Source: Dermatophilaceae bacterium (GTDB lineage Bacteria; Actinomycetota; Actinomycetes; Actinomycetales; Dermatophilaceae). From it: a stretch of DNA of 64,000 nucleotides. Position 1 is the stretch's first letter. Every line of letters starts with the position of its first letter. Below are positions 42,388-50,845 of this stretch, in pieces. Location of the stretch: positions 62,001 through 126,000 of the forward strand of contig JABFXB010000019.1 in NCBI GenBank assembly GCA_013361975.1, given 5' to 3'. The position numbers were made by a program, and so were the translations under genes. The notes below the pieces were generated by a model. That model searched no databases and was not told where the DNA came from. It was given only the letters and a program-made list of their open reading frames with translations.

Positions 42388-42741
42388 TCATGCGAGGAAC
42401 TGACGAATGTCCTCCAACGCGAGCGGCTCCAGGCGGAACCATGCCCAGCTCCCGCGACGCTCGCGGGTGAGGATTCCGGCGTCGACGAGGGTCTTGAGGT
42501 GGTGGCTGACGGTCGGCTGTGAGACCTGGACGGCCTCCGTCATGTCGCAGACGCACGACTCGCGATCCGGGGAGGCGCTGATGATGCTGAGCAGCTGCAG
42601 ACGGACGGGATCAGCTAGCGCCTTGAGGAGCCCAGCCCGGCGCTCTGCCTCGGTGCGTTCAAGGACTGGCACCGGGGTTGAGCCGCACTCCGAGACGTGG
42701 GGAACCTGCTGCGGAGTGGCTGTCAGTGTCGTGATGCTCAC
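42388..42741 (-). CDS. arsR: ArsR-family arsenite-responsive repressor
   Basis: The 117-residue winged-helix repressor has ESCVCDMTEA (Cys63, Cys65) and an N-terminal Cys19, a likely As(III) site. The recognition helix is SQPTVSHHLKTLVDAGIL. It starts at GTG 42741 and is divergent from acr3. Candidate operators fill the interval between the two starts. Confidence 0.9.
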   Translation of the reverse strand: MSITTLTATPQQVPHVSECGSTPVPVLERTEAERRAGLLKALADPVRLQLLSIISASPDRESCVCDMTEAVQVSQPTVSHHLKTLVDAGILTRERRGSWAWFRLEPLALEDIRQFLA

Positions 42742-42780
42742 TCGTTCACCTTCCGTTCGCCTTCATCGACCATGGTCAAT

Positions 42781-42832
42781 GTTGACACATGTCGATGCGA
42801 CTGCCAACGTTGGAGTATCGACCAGTGTCGAT
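42781..42832. promoter_or_regulatory. ArsR operator region of the acr3 operon
   Basis: A perfect dyad ATCGAC-CAGT-GTCGAT lies at 42817-42832. An imperfect relative (TTGAC-ACAT-GTCGAT) lies at 42782-42796. The interval is the only AT-richer stretch between divergent arsR and acr3. Confidence 0.65.
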
Positions 42833-42872
42833 GTAGCAGTGCAGGATTTGAGACCAGCCTCGAAGGATCCCG

Positions 42873-44021
42873 GTGACCAACCCGCCCAGCCCCACCGCCC
42901 CCACGAAGAGCGCACCAGCACCCCATGACCCGGTGGTGGCGAAGCTCTCGACGCTCGACCGGTTCCTGCCCGTGTGGATCGGCCTGGCGATGGTGGCCGG
43001 CCTGCTCCTCGGGCGAGTGGTACCGGGACTCGGCGACGGCCTCGCGCGCGTCGAGGTCGACGGCGTCTCGCTCCCGATCGCGCTCGGTCTGCTCGTCATG
43101 ATGTACCCCGTCCTGGCCAAGGTCCGATACGACCGGCTCGACTCGGTGACCGGCGACAAGCGCCTCTTGCTGAGCTCACTGTTCCTCAACTGGGTCCTCG
43201 GGCCGGCCCTGATGTTCGCCCTCGCGTGGATCTTCCTGCCGGACCTGCCGGCCTACCGCACCGGCTTGATCGTCGTCGGGCTGGCCCGCTGCATCGCCAT
43301 GGTCATCATCTGGAACGACCTCGCGTGCGGTGACCGCGAGGCCGCCGCGGTGCTCGTCGCGCTCAACTCGGTCTTCCAGGTCGTCGCCTTCGCCGGGCTC
43401 GGCTGGTTCTACCTCTCCGTGCTGCCCGGGTGGCTCGGCCTCGAGCAGACTGGCATCGACGCCTCCACGTGGGACATCGCCCGATCGGTCCTCATCTTCC
43501 TCGGCATCCCGCTGCTGGCGGGCTTCCTGTCCCGCCGCATCGGCGAGAAGCGGCGCGGGCGGGACTGGTACGAGACGAAGTTCATCCCGAGGATCGGCCC
43601 GTGGGCGCTGTACGGCCTGCTGTTCACCATCGTCATCCTGTTCGCGCTCCAAGGTGAGGCCATCACGTCGCGCCCGCTCGACGTCGTGCGCATCGCACTG
43701 CCGCTGCTCGTCTACTTCGCCCTCATGTGGGGCGGCGGGTTCGGTCTCGGCGCGGGCCTCGGGCTCGGCTACGAGCGCACGACGACGCTCGCCTTCACCG
43801 CGGCGGGCAACAACTTCGAGCTCGCGATCGCCGTCGCCATCGCGACGTTCGGCGCGGCGTCGGGCCAGGCCCTCGCCGGCGTCGTCGGGCCCCTCATCGA
43901 GGTGCCGGCGCTCGTCGCCCTCGTCTACGTCAGCCTTGCCCTGCGCAAGCGCTTCACCGCCCGACCCGGCAGCCAGGGCGTGCCGCTCACGTCAGCTGGT
44001 GCGGTGTCCCGCAATGGCTGA
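42873..44021 (+). CDS. acr3: Arsenite efflux transporter ACR3
   Basis: The 382-residue protein has ten membrane helices and the ACR3 signature GLARCIAMVIIWNDLACGD with the transport Cys. It exports As(OH)3. The GTG start follows a GAAGGAT site. ArsA and ArsD follow, which can supply ATP-linked delivery. ArsA more often works with ArsB, but the acr3-arsD-arsA order occurs in actinobacteria. Confidence 0.93.
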   Translation: MTNPPSPTAPTKSAPAPHDPVVAKLSTLDRFLPVWIGLAMVAGLLLGRVVPGLGDGLARVEVDGVSLPIALGLLVMMYPVLAKVRYDRLDSVTGDKRLLLSSLFLNWVLGPALMFALAWIFLPDLPAYRTGLIVVGLARCIAMVIIWNDLACGDREAAAVLVALNSVFQVVAFAGLGWFYLSVLPGWLGLEQTGIDASTWDIARSVLIFLGIPLLAGFLSRRIGEKRRGRDWYETKFIPRIGPWALYGLLFTIVILFALQGEAITSRPLDVVRIALPLLVYFALMWGGGFGLGAGLGLGYERTTTLAFTAAGNNFELAIAVAIATFGAASGQALAGVVGPLIEVPALVALVYVSLALRKRFTARPGSQGVPLTSAGAVSRNG

Positions 44022-44445
44022 GGTCCACGTCTACGAGCCGGCCCTCTGCTGCAACACCGGCGTGTGCGGCCCGGAACTCGACGAGCGTCTGGTCGCGTTC
44101 ACGGCGGACCTGGCCCACGTCAACGCCGCCGGCGGACACGTGCAGCGACACAACCTCGCCAATGACCCGGCAGCCTTCGTCGCCGAGGACACGGTGCGCT
44201 TCTTCATGCACCTGGCTGGTTCGGCAGGGCTGCCGCTGACCGTTGTCGACGGGGTCACCGTGCTCACCGGCGCGTACCCGAGCCGCGAGCAGCTGACGCG
44301 GTACGCCGCCCTCCCGGATGTTGCAGACTCCACCTCGGCGCGCCGTCCCGCACTGACCTTGACCCTCACCGCGACGGGCGCTGACTGCTGCCCCTCGGAC
44401 AGCGCAGCCGCCCCTGCGGCCGATGCCCCGAAGGGCTGCTGCTGA
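44014..44445 (+). CDS. arsD: ArsD arsenite metallochaperone
   Basis: The 143-residue protein has the As(III)-binding Cys12, Cys13 and Cys18 (PALCCNTGVCG), plus DCC and GCC pairs near the C-terminus. ArsD hands As(III) to ArsA. It overlaps acr3 by 8 bases and arsA by TGATG. Confidence 0.92.
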   Translation: MAEVHVYEPALCCNTGVCGPELDERLVAFTADLAHVNAAGGHVQRHNLANDPAAFVAEDTVRFFMHLAGSAGLPLTVVDGVTVLTGAYPSREQLTRYAALPDVADSTSARRPALTLTLTATGADCCPSDSAAAPAADAPKGCC

Positions 44446-46247
44446 TGCTCACCCTGCCCTTCCTGGACGCCCTGCCGCGGTTCCTCTTCTTCACCGGCAA
44501 GGGCGGCGTCGGCAAGACCACGCTGGCCTGCGCGACCGCGGTACGCCTCGCGGGGCAGGGCAAGCGGATCCTGCTGACGAGCACCGACCCCGCCTCGAAC
44601 GTCGGACAGGTCTTCGGCGTCACCGTCGGCAACACCATCACGCCGGTTCCGACCGTCCCCGGCCTCGACGCCCTCGAGATCGACCCGCAGCAGGCAGCTG
44701 ACGCCTACCGCGCCACGATCATCGACCCCGTGCGGGACCTCCTCCCGGCGGCAGAGATCTCCGCGATGACCGAGCAGCTGTCCGGGGCGTGCACGACCGA
44801 GATCGCCTCCTTCAACGAGTTCACCTCGCTGCTGGCCGACGAGTCCGCGACCGCGGCCTACGACCACGTCCTGTTCGACACCGCACCCACGGGCCACACC
44901 GTGCGCCTGCTTCAGCTTCCGGGGGAGTGGACCTCCTACCTCTCCGACGGCAAGGGCGACGTGTCGTGCCTCGGACCGGTCGCGGGCCTCGACCGGCTGC
45001 GTCACGACTACGCCGGCGCCCTGGCCGCGCTGACCGACCCAACGCGCACCCGCCTCGTCCTGGTCACCCGTCCGCAGGGGTCCTCCCTCCGTGAGGCCGC
45101 GAGAACGTACGGCGAGCTGCACGAGCTGGGCATGACGAACGCCCACCTCGTCGTCAACGGCGTCATGCCGTCGTATGCCGTCACCAGCACTCCCAGGGAC
45201 GAGCTGGCCCACGCGGTCCGCGCGCGCGAGGATGCCGCCCTCGACGCCGTCCCCGACGCCGTGGCCGGGCTGCCCCGCACCACCTTGCCGCTGCTCGCCG
45301 TCAACACCGTCGGCGTGCCTGCCCTCCGTGCCCTGCTCGAGCCCCAGGCCGCGTCCCCGCCCGAGGCCCCCGCTGAGATCGCCACCCTCCCGGACGGGCT
45401 CACGGATCTGCGTAGCCTCGTCGACGAGCTCGAGGCAGACGGGCACGGGCTCGTCATGTGCATGGGCAAGGGCGGGGTCGGCAAGACGACGGTCGCTGCC
45501 GCTGTCGCCCTGGAGCTCGCCTCGCGAGGTCATGAGGTGCTGCTGACGACGACCGACCCGGCGGCCCACCTGAACGAGACCCTGCAGGCAGAGACCCCGC
45601 ACCTCACCGTCGAGCGGATCGACCCCCAGGTGGCGATCGAGGGGTACCGCGAGCGGGTCATGGCAGGCAAGGGGAAGGCCCTGGACGACGCCGGCCGCGC
45701 CGTTCTGGCCGAAGACCTCAAGTCGCCGTGCACCGACGAGGTTGCCGTCTTCCAGCAGTTCTCCCACGTCGTGTTCCGGGCCCGGAAGCAGTTCGTCGTG
45801 CTGGACACGGCGCCGACCGGGCACACCCTGCTCCTGCTCGACGCGACCGGCTCCTATCACCGTGAGATCACCCGACAGATGAGCGAGGGCGCACACTTCG
45901 TGACCCCGCTGATGCGGCTTCAGGACCCGGCCCAGACCAAGGTCGTCATCGTCACCCTCCCCGAGACGACCCCCGTGCTCGAGGCCCAGGAGCTGCAGAA
46001 CGACCTCGCCCGGGCCAGCATCACGCCCTGGGCCTGGGTCGTCAACGGCAGCCTGACCGCAGCAGCCCCGATCTCGCCGTTCCTGCGCGCCCGCGCCCAC
46101 GCCGAGGCTGAGCCGCTCACCAGCGTCCGGGGGCTGTGCCAGCGCGTGGCGGTCCTGCCGCTGCTGGCCCGCGAACCCGTCGGCGCCGCAGCGCTGTCCG
46201 AGCTCACCCGTCCCCTCACGGAAGGCACGTTGATCGATGCGCACTGA
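44445..46247 (+). CDS. arsA: ArsA arsenite-stimulated ATPase
   Basis: The 600-residue protein has two homologous halves, each with a GKGGVGKTT P-loop (residues about 18-26 and 342-350) and a DTAPTGHT signature. The family's As(III)-responsive cysteines are represented by SGACTTE and SPCTDE. It energises arsenite transfer to the efflux pump. It overlaps both neighbours. Confidence 0.94.
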   Translation: MLTLPFLDALPRFLFFTGKGGVGKTTLACATAVRLAGQGKRILLTSTDPASNVGQVFGVTVGNTITPVPTVPGLDALEIDPQQAADAYRATIIDPVRDLLPAAEISAMTEQLSGACTTEIASFNEFTSLLADESATAAYDHVLFDTAPTGHTVRLLQLPGEWTSYLSDGKGDVSCLGPVAGLDRLRHDYAGALAALTDPTRTRLVLVTRPQGSSLREAARTYGELHELGMTNAHLVVNGVMPSYAVTSTPRDELAHAVRAREDAALDAVPDAVAGLPRTTLPLLAVNTVGVPALRALLEPQAASPPEAPAEIATLPDGLTDLRSLVDELEADGHGLVMCMGKGGVGKTTVAAAVALELASRGHEVLLTTTDPAAHLNETLQAETPHLTVERIDPQVAIEGYRERVMAGKGKALDDAGRAVLAEDLKSPCTDEVAVFQQFSHVVFRARKQFVVLDTAPTGHTLLLLDATGSYHREITRQMSEGAHFVTPLMRLQDPAQTKVVIVTLPETTPVLEAQELQNDLARASITPWAWVVNGSLTAAAPISPFLRARAHAEAEPLTSVRGLCQRVAVLPLLAREPVGAAALSELTRPLTEGTLIDAH

Positions 46248-46863
46248 CACGACCGCCGGTGGACCCGACTACGACCGGATCGTCGAGGACCTGACGTACA
46301 CGTACGACGGGGTCTTCTCCAAGGAGTCGGTAGCGCAGGCCGTCGCCGACGCACGGGCCGCGCTCGAGCCGGTGTCCAGGATCCCCACCTACCTGCCGAT
46401 CCTCACCGCGAGGTACGCGACCACCCAGCTGACGGCGGCCGCTCAGGCCGAGGGCCGGATCACCAAGCAGGTCCCCGAGTTGCTCTTCGTCTGCGTCCAT
46501 AACGCCGGCCGGTCCCAGATCGCCGCGGCACTGGCCCAGCACCTGTCCGGCGGTCGCGTCCACGTCCGCTCGGCCGGCTCAGCCCCCGTCGGTGAGGTCA
46601 ACGCCACCGCCATCGAGGTCCTCAAGGAGCGCGGGATCGACCTCACCGAGGCCTACCCGAAGCCGCTGACGGACGACGTCGTGCGCGCCGCCGACGTCGT
46701 CATCACCATGGGCTGCGGCGACGCCTGCCCGATCCTGCCCGGAAAGCGCTACGAGGACTGGGACGTCGCCGATCCCGCCGGGCAGCCACTCGAGACCGTC
46801 CGCGACATCCGGGACGACATCCAAGGCCGGATTACCCGGCTGCTGCGCGACCTCGGCATCTGA
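46237..46863 (+). CDS. arsC: Arsenate reductase (LMW-phosphatase type) with N-terminal helical domain
   Basis: The 208-residue protein has about 75 N-terminal residues forming a three-helix domain. A LMW-PTP-like arsenate reductase domain follows, with the P-loop CVHNAGRS (Cys86, Arg92) and the resolving-Cys segment MGCGDACP. Actinobacterial enzymes of this class use mycothiol or thioredoxin. The helical domain is known in some family members and may bind As or a regulator. Confidence 0.9.
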   Translation: MRTDTTAGGPDYDRIVEDLTYTYDGVFSKESVAQAVADARAALEPVSRIPTYLPILTARYATTQLTAAAQAEGRITKQVPELLFVCVHNAGRSQIAAALAQHLSGGRVHVRSAGSAPVGEVNATAIEVLKERGIDLTEAYPKPLTDDVVRAADVVITMGCGDACPILPGKRYEDWDVADPAGQPLETVRDIRDDIQGRITRLLRDLGI

Positions 46864-46893
46864 TCCGCCCCAACCACCGACCCAGGAGTACCC

Positions 46894-47310
46894 ATGACCG
46901 ACAAGCCCTCCGTCCTCTTCGTCTGCATCCACAACGCCGGGCGCTCCCAGATGGCCGCCGCCTACCTCGCACACCTCTCCGGCGGCGCCGTCGAGGTCCG
47001 CTCTGCTGGATCCGCGCCCGCCGACCAGGTCAACCCCTCCGCCGTCGCCGCCATGGCCGAAGAGGGCATCGACATCACCGCCGAGACCCCCAAGATCCTC
47101 ACGACCGAGGCGGTCAAGGAATCCGACGTCGTCATCACCATGGGCTGCGGCGACACGTGCCCGATCTTCCCCGGCAAGCGCTACGAGGACTGGGAGCTCG
47201 CAGACCCCGCCGGCAAGGGCGTCGAGGCCGTGCGACCCATCCGCGACGAGATCAAGCAGCGCATCCTGGGCCTGCTCGAGTCGCTCGACGTCACCCCCGT
47301 CACCGCCTGA
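46894..47310 (+). CDS. arsC: Arsenate reductase (LMW-phosphatase type)
   Basis: The 138-residue single-domain enzyme has the P-loop CIHNAGRS (Cys11, Arg17) and MGCGDTCP. It closely resembles the catalytic half of the gene before it, consistent with tandem duplication. AGGAG precedes ATG 46894. It ends the ars operon. Confidence 0.93.
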   Translation: MTDKPSVLFVCIHNAGRSQMAAAYLAHLSGGAVEVRSAGSAPADQVNPSAVAAMAEEGIDITAETPKILTTEAVKESDVVITMGCGDTCPIFPGKRYEDWELADPAGKGVEAVRPIRDEIKQRILGLLESLDVTPVTA

Positions 47311-47430
47311 CGCTCCCCGCGACGCCCCTTCCGGGACGGCCAATGGGAGAGGGGACGCCTGGCTGCAGCAACCTCTCGCTCGTGGGGGCACCTTCACCGC
47401 GCCTGCACCGACGGCGGCGTGTCCGAACGT

Positions 47431-47766
47431 TCAGTCGGGGCGCGGGCCGTACATGATGATCGAAACCCCGAGCAGGCAGATGAGTGCACCGATGACGTCG
47501 TAGCGGTCCGGTTTGAAGCCGTCGGCCACCACGCCCCAGGCCAGTGAGCCGGCGACGAAGACACCCCCATAGGCGGCGAGGATGCGGCCGAAGTTGGCGT
47601 CCGGCTGCAGGGTGGCGACGAAGCCATAGATGCCGAGGGCGATGACGCCGGCGCCGATCCACGTCCATCCCCGATGCTCACGCACTCCCTGCCAGACCAG
47701 CCAGGCGCCGCCGATCTCGGCGATCGCCGCGGCGACGAAGAGCACGATGCTGCGCAGGGTGTCCAT
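47431..47766 (-). CDS. YnfA/UPF0060 family membrane protein
   Basis: The 111-residue protein has four membrane helices and the family motifs EIGGAWLVWQG and AAYGGVFVAGSLAWG. YnfA proteins are small-multidrug-resistance-like exporters. It is 18 bases downstream of the mercury transport-like gene and may be part of the MerR-controlled operon. Confidence 0.88.
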   Translation of the reverse strand: MDTLRSIVLFVAAAIAEIGGAWLVWQGVREHRGWTWIGAGVIALGIYGFVATLQPDANFGRILAAYGGVFVAGSLAWGVVADGFKPDRYDVIGALICLLGVSIIMYGPRPD

Positions 47767-47784
47767 GGATGTGAAGGTAGTCGG

Positions 47785-48054
47785 CTACCGCGGCGGGCCG
47801 ATGCTCACGTCCACGGGGCCGGCCGCGCCGCGAGGGCAGTGCTGCGCGCGTTCGGCGCGGCGGCGTGCAAGCGTGAGTGCGATCCCGGTGCCAGCGACGA
47901 CGATCGCGAAGGTGAGGCCTGCGAGGGTGAAGACGACGGCGGTGGCGGCTGCTCCTGCCAGTCCGAGCATGGCGACGAGGGGTGCGGCGCAGCAGAGGGT
48001 GCAGGCTGCGGCGCCCACGCCGTCCACGTGGCGGTCCTTCAGCGGCGTCTTCAT
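47785..48054 (-). CDS. Mercury transport-like small membrane protein
   Basis: The 89-residue protein has two membrane helices with a CTLCCAAPLVAMLG motif in the first, comparable with MerT/MerF cysteine pairs. A lone Cys follows in the tail. It overlaps the MerR-type gene by ATGA. It is a second transporter besides the one at 5491. Confidence 0.7.
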   Translation of the reverse strand: MKTPLKDRHVDGVGAAACTLCCAAPLVAMLGLAGAAATAVVFTLAGLTFAIVVAGTGIALTLARRRAERAQHCPRGAAGPVDVSIGPPR

Positions 48055-48479
48055 CGGTGACTCACTTCGGGTCGGGTGGTGATCTGGACGAACGGGATCG
48101 GGCAGCACTCCGATCCGGCGCAGGTGACGAGGTCGTCGCAGCCAGCATCACGTGCCGCGACCAGGCTGTCTCGGATCACCTCGAGGTCGGCGATCTTGCG
48201 CTCGACCTCTGCGAGCTTCGCCTCGGTCTTGGACTGCAGTCCGCTGCCGTGCTGGTGCCGACCGGCCTCGAGCAGCTCGGCAACCTCGTCCAGGGTGAAG
48301 CCGAGGTTCTGCGCAGCCTTGATGACGCGCACGGTGGTGACGGTGTCTTCGGTGTACATCCGGTGGCCGCCGAGAGATCGGTCCGGTTCGGCGAGGATGC
48401 CGCGCCGCTCGTAGTAGCGCAGGGTCTCGACGCTGACGCCCACCAGGTCCGCCACCTGTCCGGACCGCAGGCCTGTCAT
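48051..48479 (-). CDS. merR: MerR-family mercury-responsive regulator
   Basis: The 142-residue protein has the MerR winged helix (GVSVETLRYYERRGIL), the long dimer helix, and C-terminal Cys residues (AGCDDLVTCAGSECCPIP) that fit a Hg(II) site. It lies inside the operon it should control, between the DUF gene and the transporter. Its target dyad is at 48850-48867. Confidence 0.87.
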   Translation of the reverse strand: MTGLRSGQVADLVGVSVETLRYYERRGILAEPDRSLGGHRMYTEDTVTTVRVIKAAQNLGFTLDEVAELLEAGRHQHGSGLQSKTEAKLAEVERKIADLEVIRDSLVAARDAGCDDLVTCAGSECCPIPFVQITTRPEVSHR

Positions 48480-48835
48480 CTCGTGGCTCCTGCAATCAGG
48501 CGCTCGGCTCGGGCGCCGAGCGCCGCGAGGACGGTTGCGTGGGTCTCTGCCGTGCTCACGACCAGGTCGACGGCGCCTGCGGAGATGGTCAGCGCGAACG
48601 TGAAGAACGAGCAGCACCCGGCCTCCCTGACGGCGAGGCTGGCCGCACGGCTGGCGGCGGCTGGATCAGCGCGGACGTCGATGCGCAGCTGATTGGGCGA
48701 CACCCAGCTCAAGCTCACCGCGTCATGTGAGAAGAAACTGTCGAACTCGACGACACGCAGCGGCTGGTCTTCGGTCGGCAACGTGCAGGAGGAGGGCGCC
48801 CACGCGTTGCCGTCATCGATCAGGTTGATGCTCAT
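48476..48835 (-). CDS. Conserved protein of unknown function in MerR operon
   Basis: The 119-residue soluble protein has a SCTLP motif near the start, a FFSHDAVSLSW stretch and REAGCCSFFTFAL with vicinal Cys. Such proteins often accompany MerR regulators in actinobacteria. The Cys residues suggest thiol or metal binding. It starts 6 bases after a -10-like box and lacks a ribosome-binding site, so it is probably read from a leaderless transcript. Confidence 0.65.
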   Translation of the reverse strand: MSINLIDDGNAWAPSSCTLPTEDQPLRVVEFDSFFSHDAVSLSWVSPNQLRIDVRADPAAASRAASLAVREAGCCSFFTFALTISAGAVDLVVSTAETHATVLAALGARAERLIAGATR

Positions 48836-48841
48836 GTGATG

Positions 48842-48873
48842 ACGGTAAACCCGTACCTGAGTACGGGATGCAA
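48842..48873 (-). promoter_or_regulatory. MerR-type promoter with 7-4-7 dyad and long spacer
   Basis: On the minus strand, -35 TTGCAT (48868-48873) and -10 TACCGT (48842-48847) are 20 bp apart. Between them lies the perfect dyad CCCGTAC-CTGA-GTACGGG (48850-48867). A 19-20 bp spacer with this dyad is the hallmark of promoters twisted open by MerR, and the core matches classical mer operators. Confidence 0.85.
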
Positions 48874-49091
48874 GTGGCTGGTGGCGCATCCCTCTTCTCA
48901 TCGGAGGAGTGCTCAGCTCCTGGCGCCTGAGGGTAGGCGGCCGAGTTCTGGGCGCCGACGATGCCTGTCCCGACCAGGGCGCGCAGCGACGCGGTTCGAC
49001 CGCGTCGTCAACTCGTCAGCCACTCTCCATGGCCGCACGACCTGACGCGGCCGGATCATGCTGGCAGTCAGCTCCGAGAGATGATGGAGCC

Positions 49092-49760
49092 ATGAGCGTG
49101 GACGTGACGGTGTTGTACTTCGACGGCTGCCCGAGCTGGCGGACGGCCCTTGAGCGCGTTGAGGTTGCCTCCGCCCGCGCCGGTGTGCCGGTCCGAGTGA
49201 GCACCGTGGACGTGACATCGGACGCGGACGCGGACCGGCTCGGGTTCACCGGATCCCCGACCATCCTGTTGGACGGGGCCGACCCGTTCGCGCAGCCCGG
49301 CGCGAGCCCGGCCTTGGCCTGCCGGCTCTATGCCACCCCAGGCGGCATGACTGGCTCACCCACGGTCGACCAGCTCGCCGCGGCGCTGACCAAGCAGGCG
49401 GACAGACCCGCTCACTGGCCTCTGGCCACCAGGGCAGCCGAAGGCGAGGATGGGTTCATGGCAGCCATTGCGCAGGAGCACGGGCAGATGCAGAGCCTGA
49501 GCTGCTGGTGTTGCGGGAACCCGTTCGACGAGAAGGACCTGACTCGACTCGGGTCGCACCCGGAGGTAGCCGTGTGCGCAGGGTGCGCCTCGTGGCTGTC
49601 CCGGCGCGCCAGATCCGCAGCAGAGGCGGGCCTCCGAACCCCGGGCGCCCAGCTGCGGCGGACGGTTGCTTCCACCAGAGATGCGGTCACGCGCGCGGGG
49701 CTACAGGACTGGCCAGTCCTTGGCCCACTGCTGCGACGGCTTGACCGTCACCTTCCCTGA
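49092..49760 (+). CDS. Thioredoxin-like domain fused to a Cys-rich zinc-binding domain
   Basis: The 222-residue protein has a thioredoxin-like N-terminus (LYFDGCPSW, residues about 8-16, and a GSPTILLDG loop). After a linker comes a metal-binding module CWCCG...CAGC (residues about 137-175) and a helical tail. Thioredoxin-like proteins with this DGCPSW motif are common near mer genes. The appended zinc-type domain is unusual to me. It lies divergent from the MerR operon. Function is unknown. Confidence 0.65.
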   Translation: MSVDVTVLYFDGCPSWRTALERVEVASARAGVPVRVSTVDVTSDADADRLGFTGSPTILLDGADPFAQPGASPALACRLYATPGGMTGSPTVDQLAAALTKQADRPAHWPLATRAAEGEDGFMAAIAQEHGQMQSLSCWCCGNPFDEKDLTRLGSHPEVAVCAGCASWLSRRARSAAEAGLRTPGAQLRRTVASTRDAVTRAGLQDWPVLGPLLRRLDRHLP

Positions 49761-49780
49761 AGCCCCCGAAGCCCGCGGCC

Positions 49781-50314
49781 ATGGTCACCTCTGCACCCAT
49801 CGACCGGCAACGCCTCCACGATGATCTGGAACGAGTCCGCTACGACCTTCACCAGATCGTCGCCGCTGCGGGCGCCCGGGAGCTCCGCCGGCGCAGCAAC
49901 GGGACCCGCTGGACCAACGGGCAACTGTTGTGGCACATGGCCTTCGGCTTCCTCATCGTGTCTCGGCTGCTCCCGCTGGTCAGGATGTTCGGGCGGCTCC
50001 CGGACGCCTTCAGCCGCACCTTCGCAGCGGCGCTGGACGCTGGGACCCGCCCGTTCCACTACATCAACTACCTCGGGTCTGTCGGTGGCGCCCTCGTCTT
50101 CCACGGGCCACGGCTGACCCACCGACTCGACCACACCATCGCGCGGCTGCACCGCCGACTCGACGCCGAGTCAGCCGAAGCCCTGGGTAGGCGGATGCAC
50201 TTCCCGCTCGGATGGGATCCCTTCTTCCGGGACACGATGACGCTGGCCGACGTGTACGCGTACGGCATGCAGCACTACGACTTCCACCGGAAGCAGCTCA
50301 CGATCGAGGTGTAG
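49781..50314 (+). CDS. DinB-like metal-dependent helical protein
   Basis: The 177-residue protein has a DinB four-helix pattern with conserved His residues in WTNGQLLWHMAFG and MQHYDFHRKQL, the expected metal triad. DinB-like proteins include mycothiol- or bacillithiol-dependent S-transferases. A role in thiol conjugation under metal stress is possible. It follows the thioredoxin-like gene by 20 bases. Confidence 0.75.
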   Translation: MVTSAPIDRQRLHDDLERVRYDLHQIVAAAGARELRRRSNGTRWTNGQLLWHMAFGFLIVSRLLPLVRMFGRLPDAFSRTFAAALDAGTRPFHYINYLGSVGGALVFHGPRLTHRLDHTIARLHRRLDAESAEALGRRMHFPLGWDPFFRDTMTLADVYAYGMQHYDFHRKQLTIEV

Positions 50315-50370
50315 CGGCAGCCCTCCATGTCCGAGCCCGACGGCGTCGTGAGCCGCCGCTGCGCGCCGGA

Positions 50371-50724
50371 TCAGGTGCCGACCGGCGCGAGCAGCCCGGC
50401 CATGACGGCGAGCACGCCGGGATCAACCCGGTAGTACACCCAGCTGCCACGTCGTTCCGACTCGAGCAGGCCCACCTCACGCAGCTTCTTGAGGTGGTGG
50501 GAGACGGTCGGCTGGGAGACGCCGACGTCCTGGATGTCGCAGACGCAGGCCTCGCCGCCCTCGGCGGAGGCGATGTTGGAGAAGAGCCTCAGTCGCACTG
50601 GGTCACCCAGCGCCTTGAACATCGCGGCCACGCGCTCCGCATCCGTCTCGCCGATCGGGGAGCGGGTCAGCGGTGCGCAGCAGGGTGTCGCATTGACGTC
50701 GAGGAGCGGCAGCGGGTTTGACAT
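50371..50724 (-). CDS. arsR: Second ArsR-family arsenic repressor
   Basis: The 117-residue protein has Cys15-Cys16 and ACVCD (Cys59, Cys61). This resembles Corynebacterium ArsR, where Cys15, Cys16 and Cys55 bind As(III). The DNA helix is SQPTVSHHLKKLREVGLL. It is divergent from the flavoprotein gene, with TGTCTATG repeats in between. It differs enough from the copy at 42388 to be a separate lineage. Confidence 0.88.
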   Translation of the reverse strand: MSNPLPLLDVNATPCCAPLTRSPIGETDAERVAAMFKALGDPVRLRLFSNIASAEGGEACVCDIQDVGVSQPTVSHHLKKLREVGLLESERRGSWVYYRVDPGVLAVMAGLLAPVGT

Positions 50725-50748
50725 GTGTCTATGTTGACATCTGTCTAT
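50722..50748. promoter_or_regulatory. ArsR operator region of the flavoprotein locus
   Basis: Two direct TGTCTATG units (50726-50733 and 50741-50748) flank TTGACA and overlap the arsR start. The spacing and position fit autorepression and control of the divergent flavoprotein gene. Confidence 0.5.
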
Positions 50749-50845
50749 GCCGGTTGCAAGATGGGTGATGTCGACATCGACAACCATCGAAACAGCGTGG
50801 GTTCCGCCGAGCCGGGACTCCACCGACCGAACCGGAGGCCGTCTC

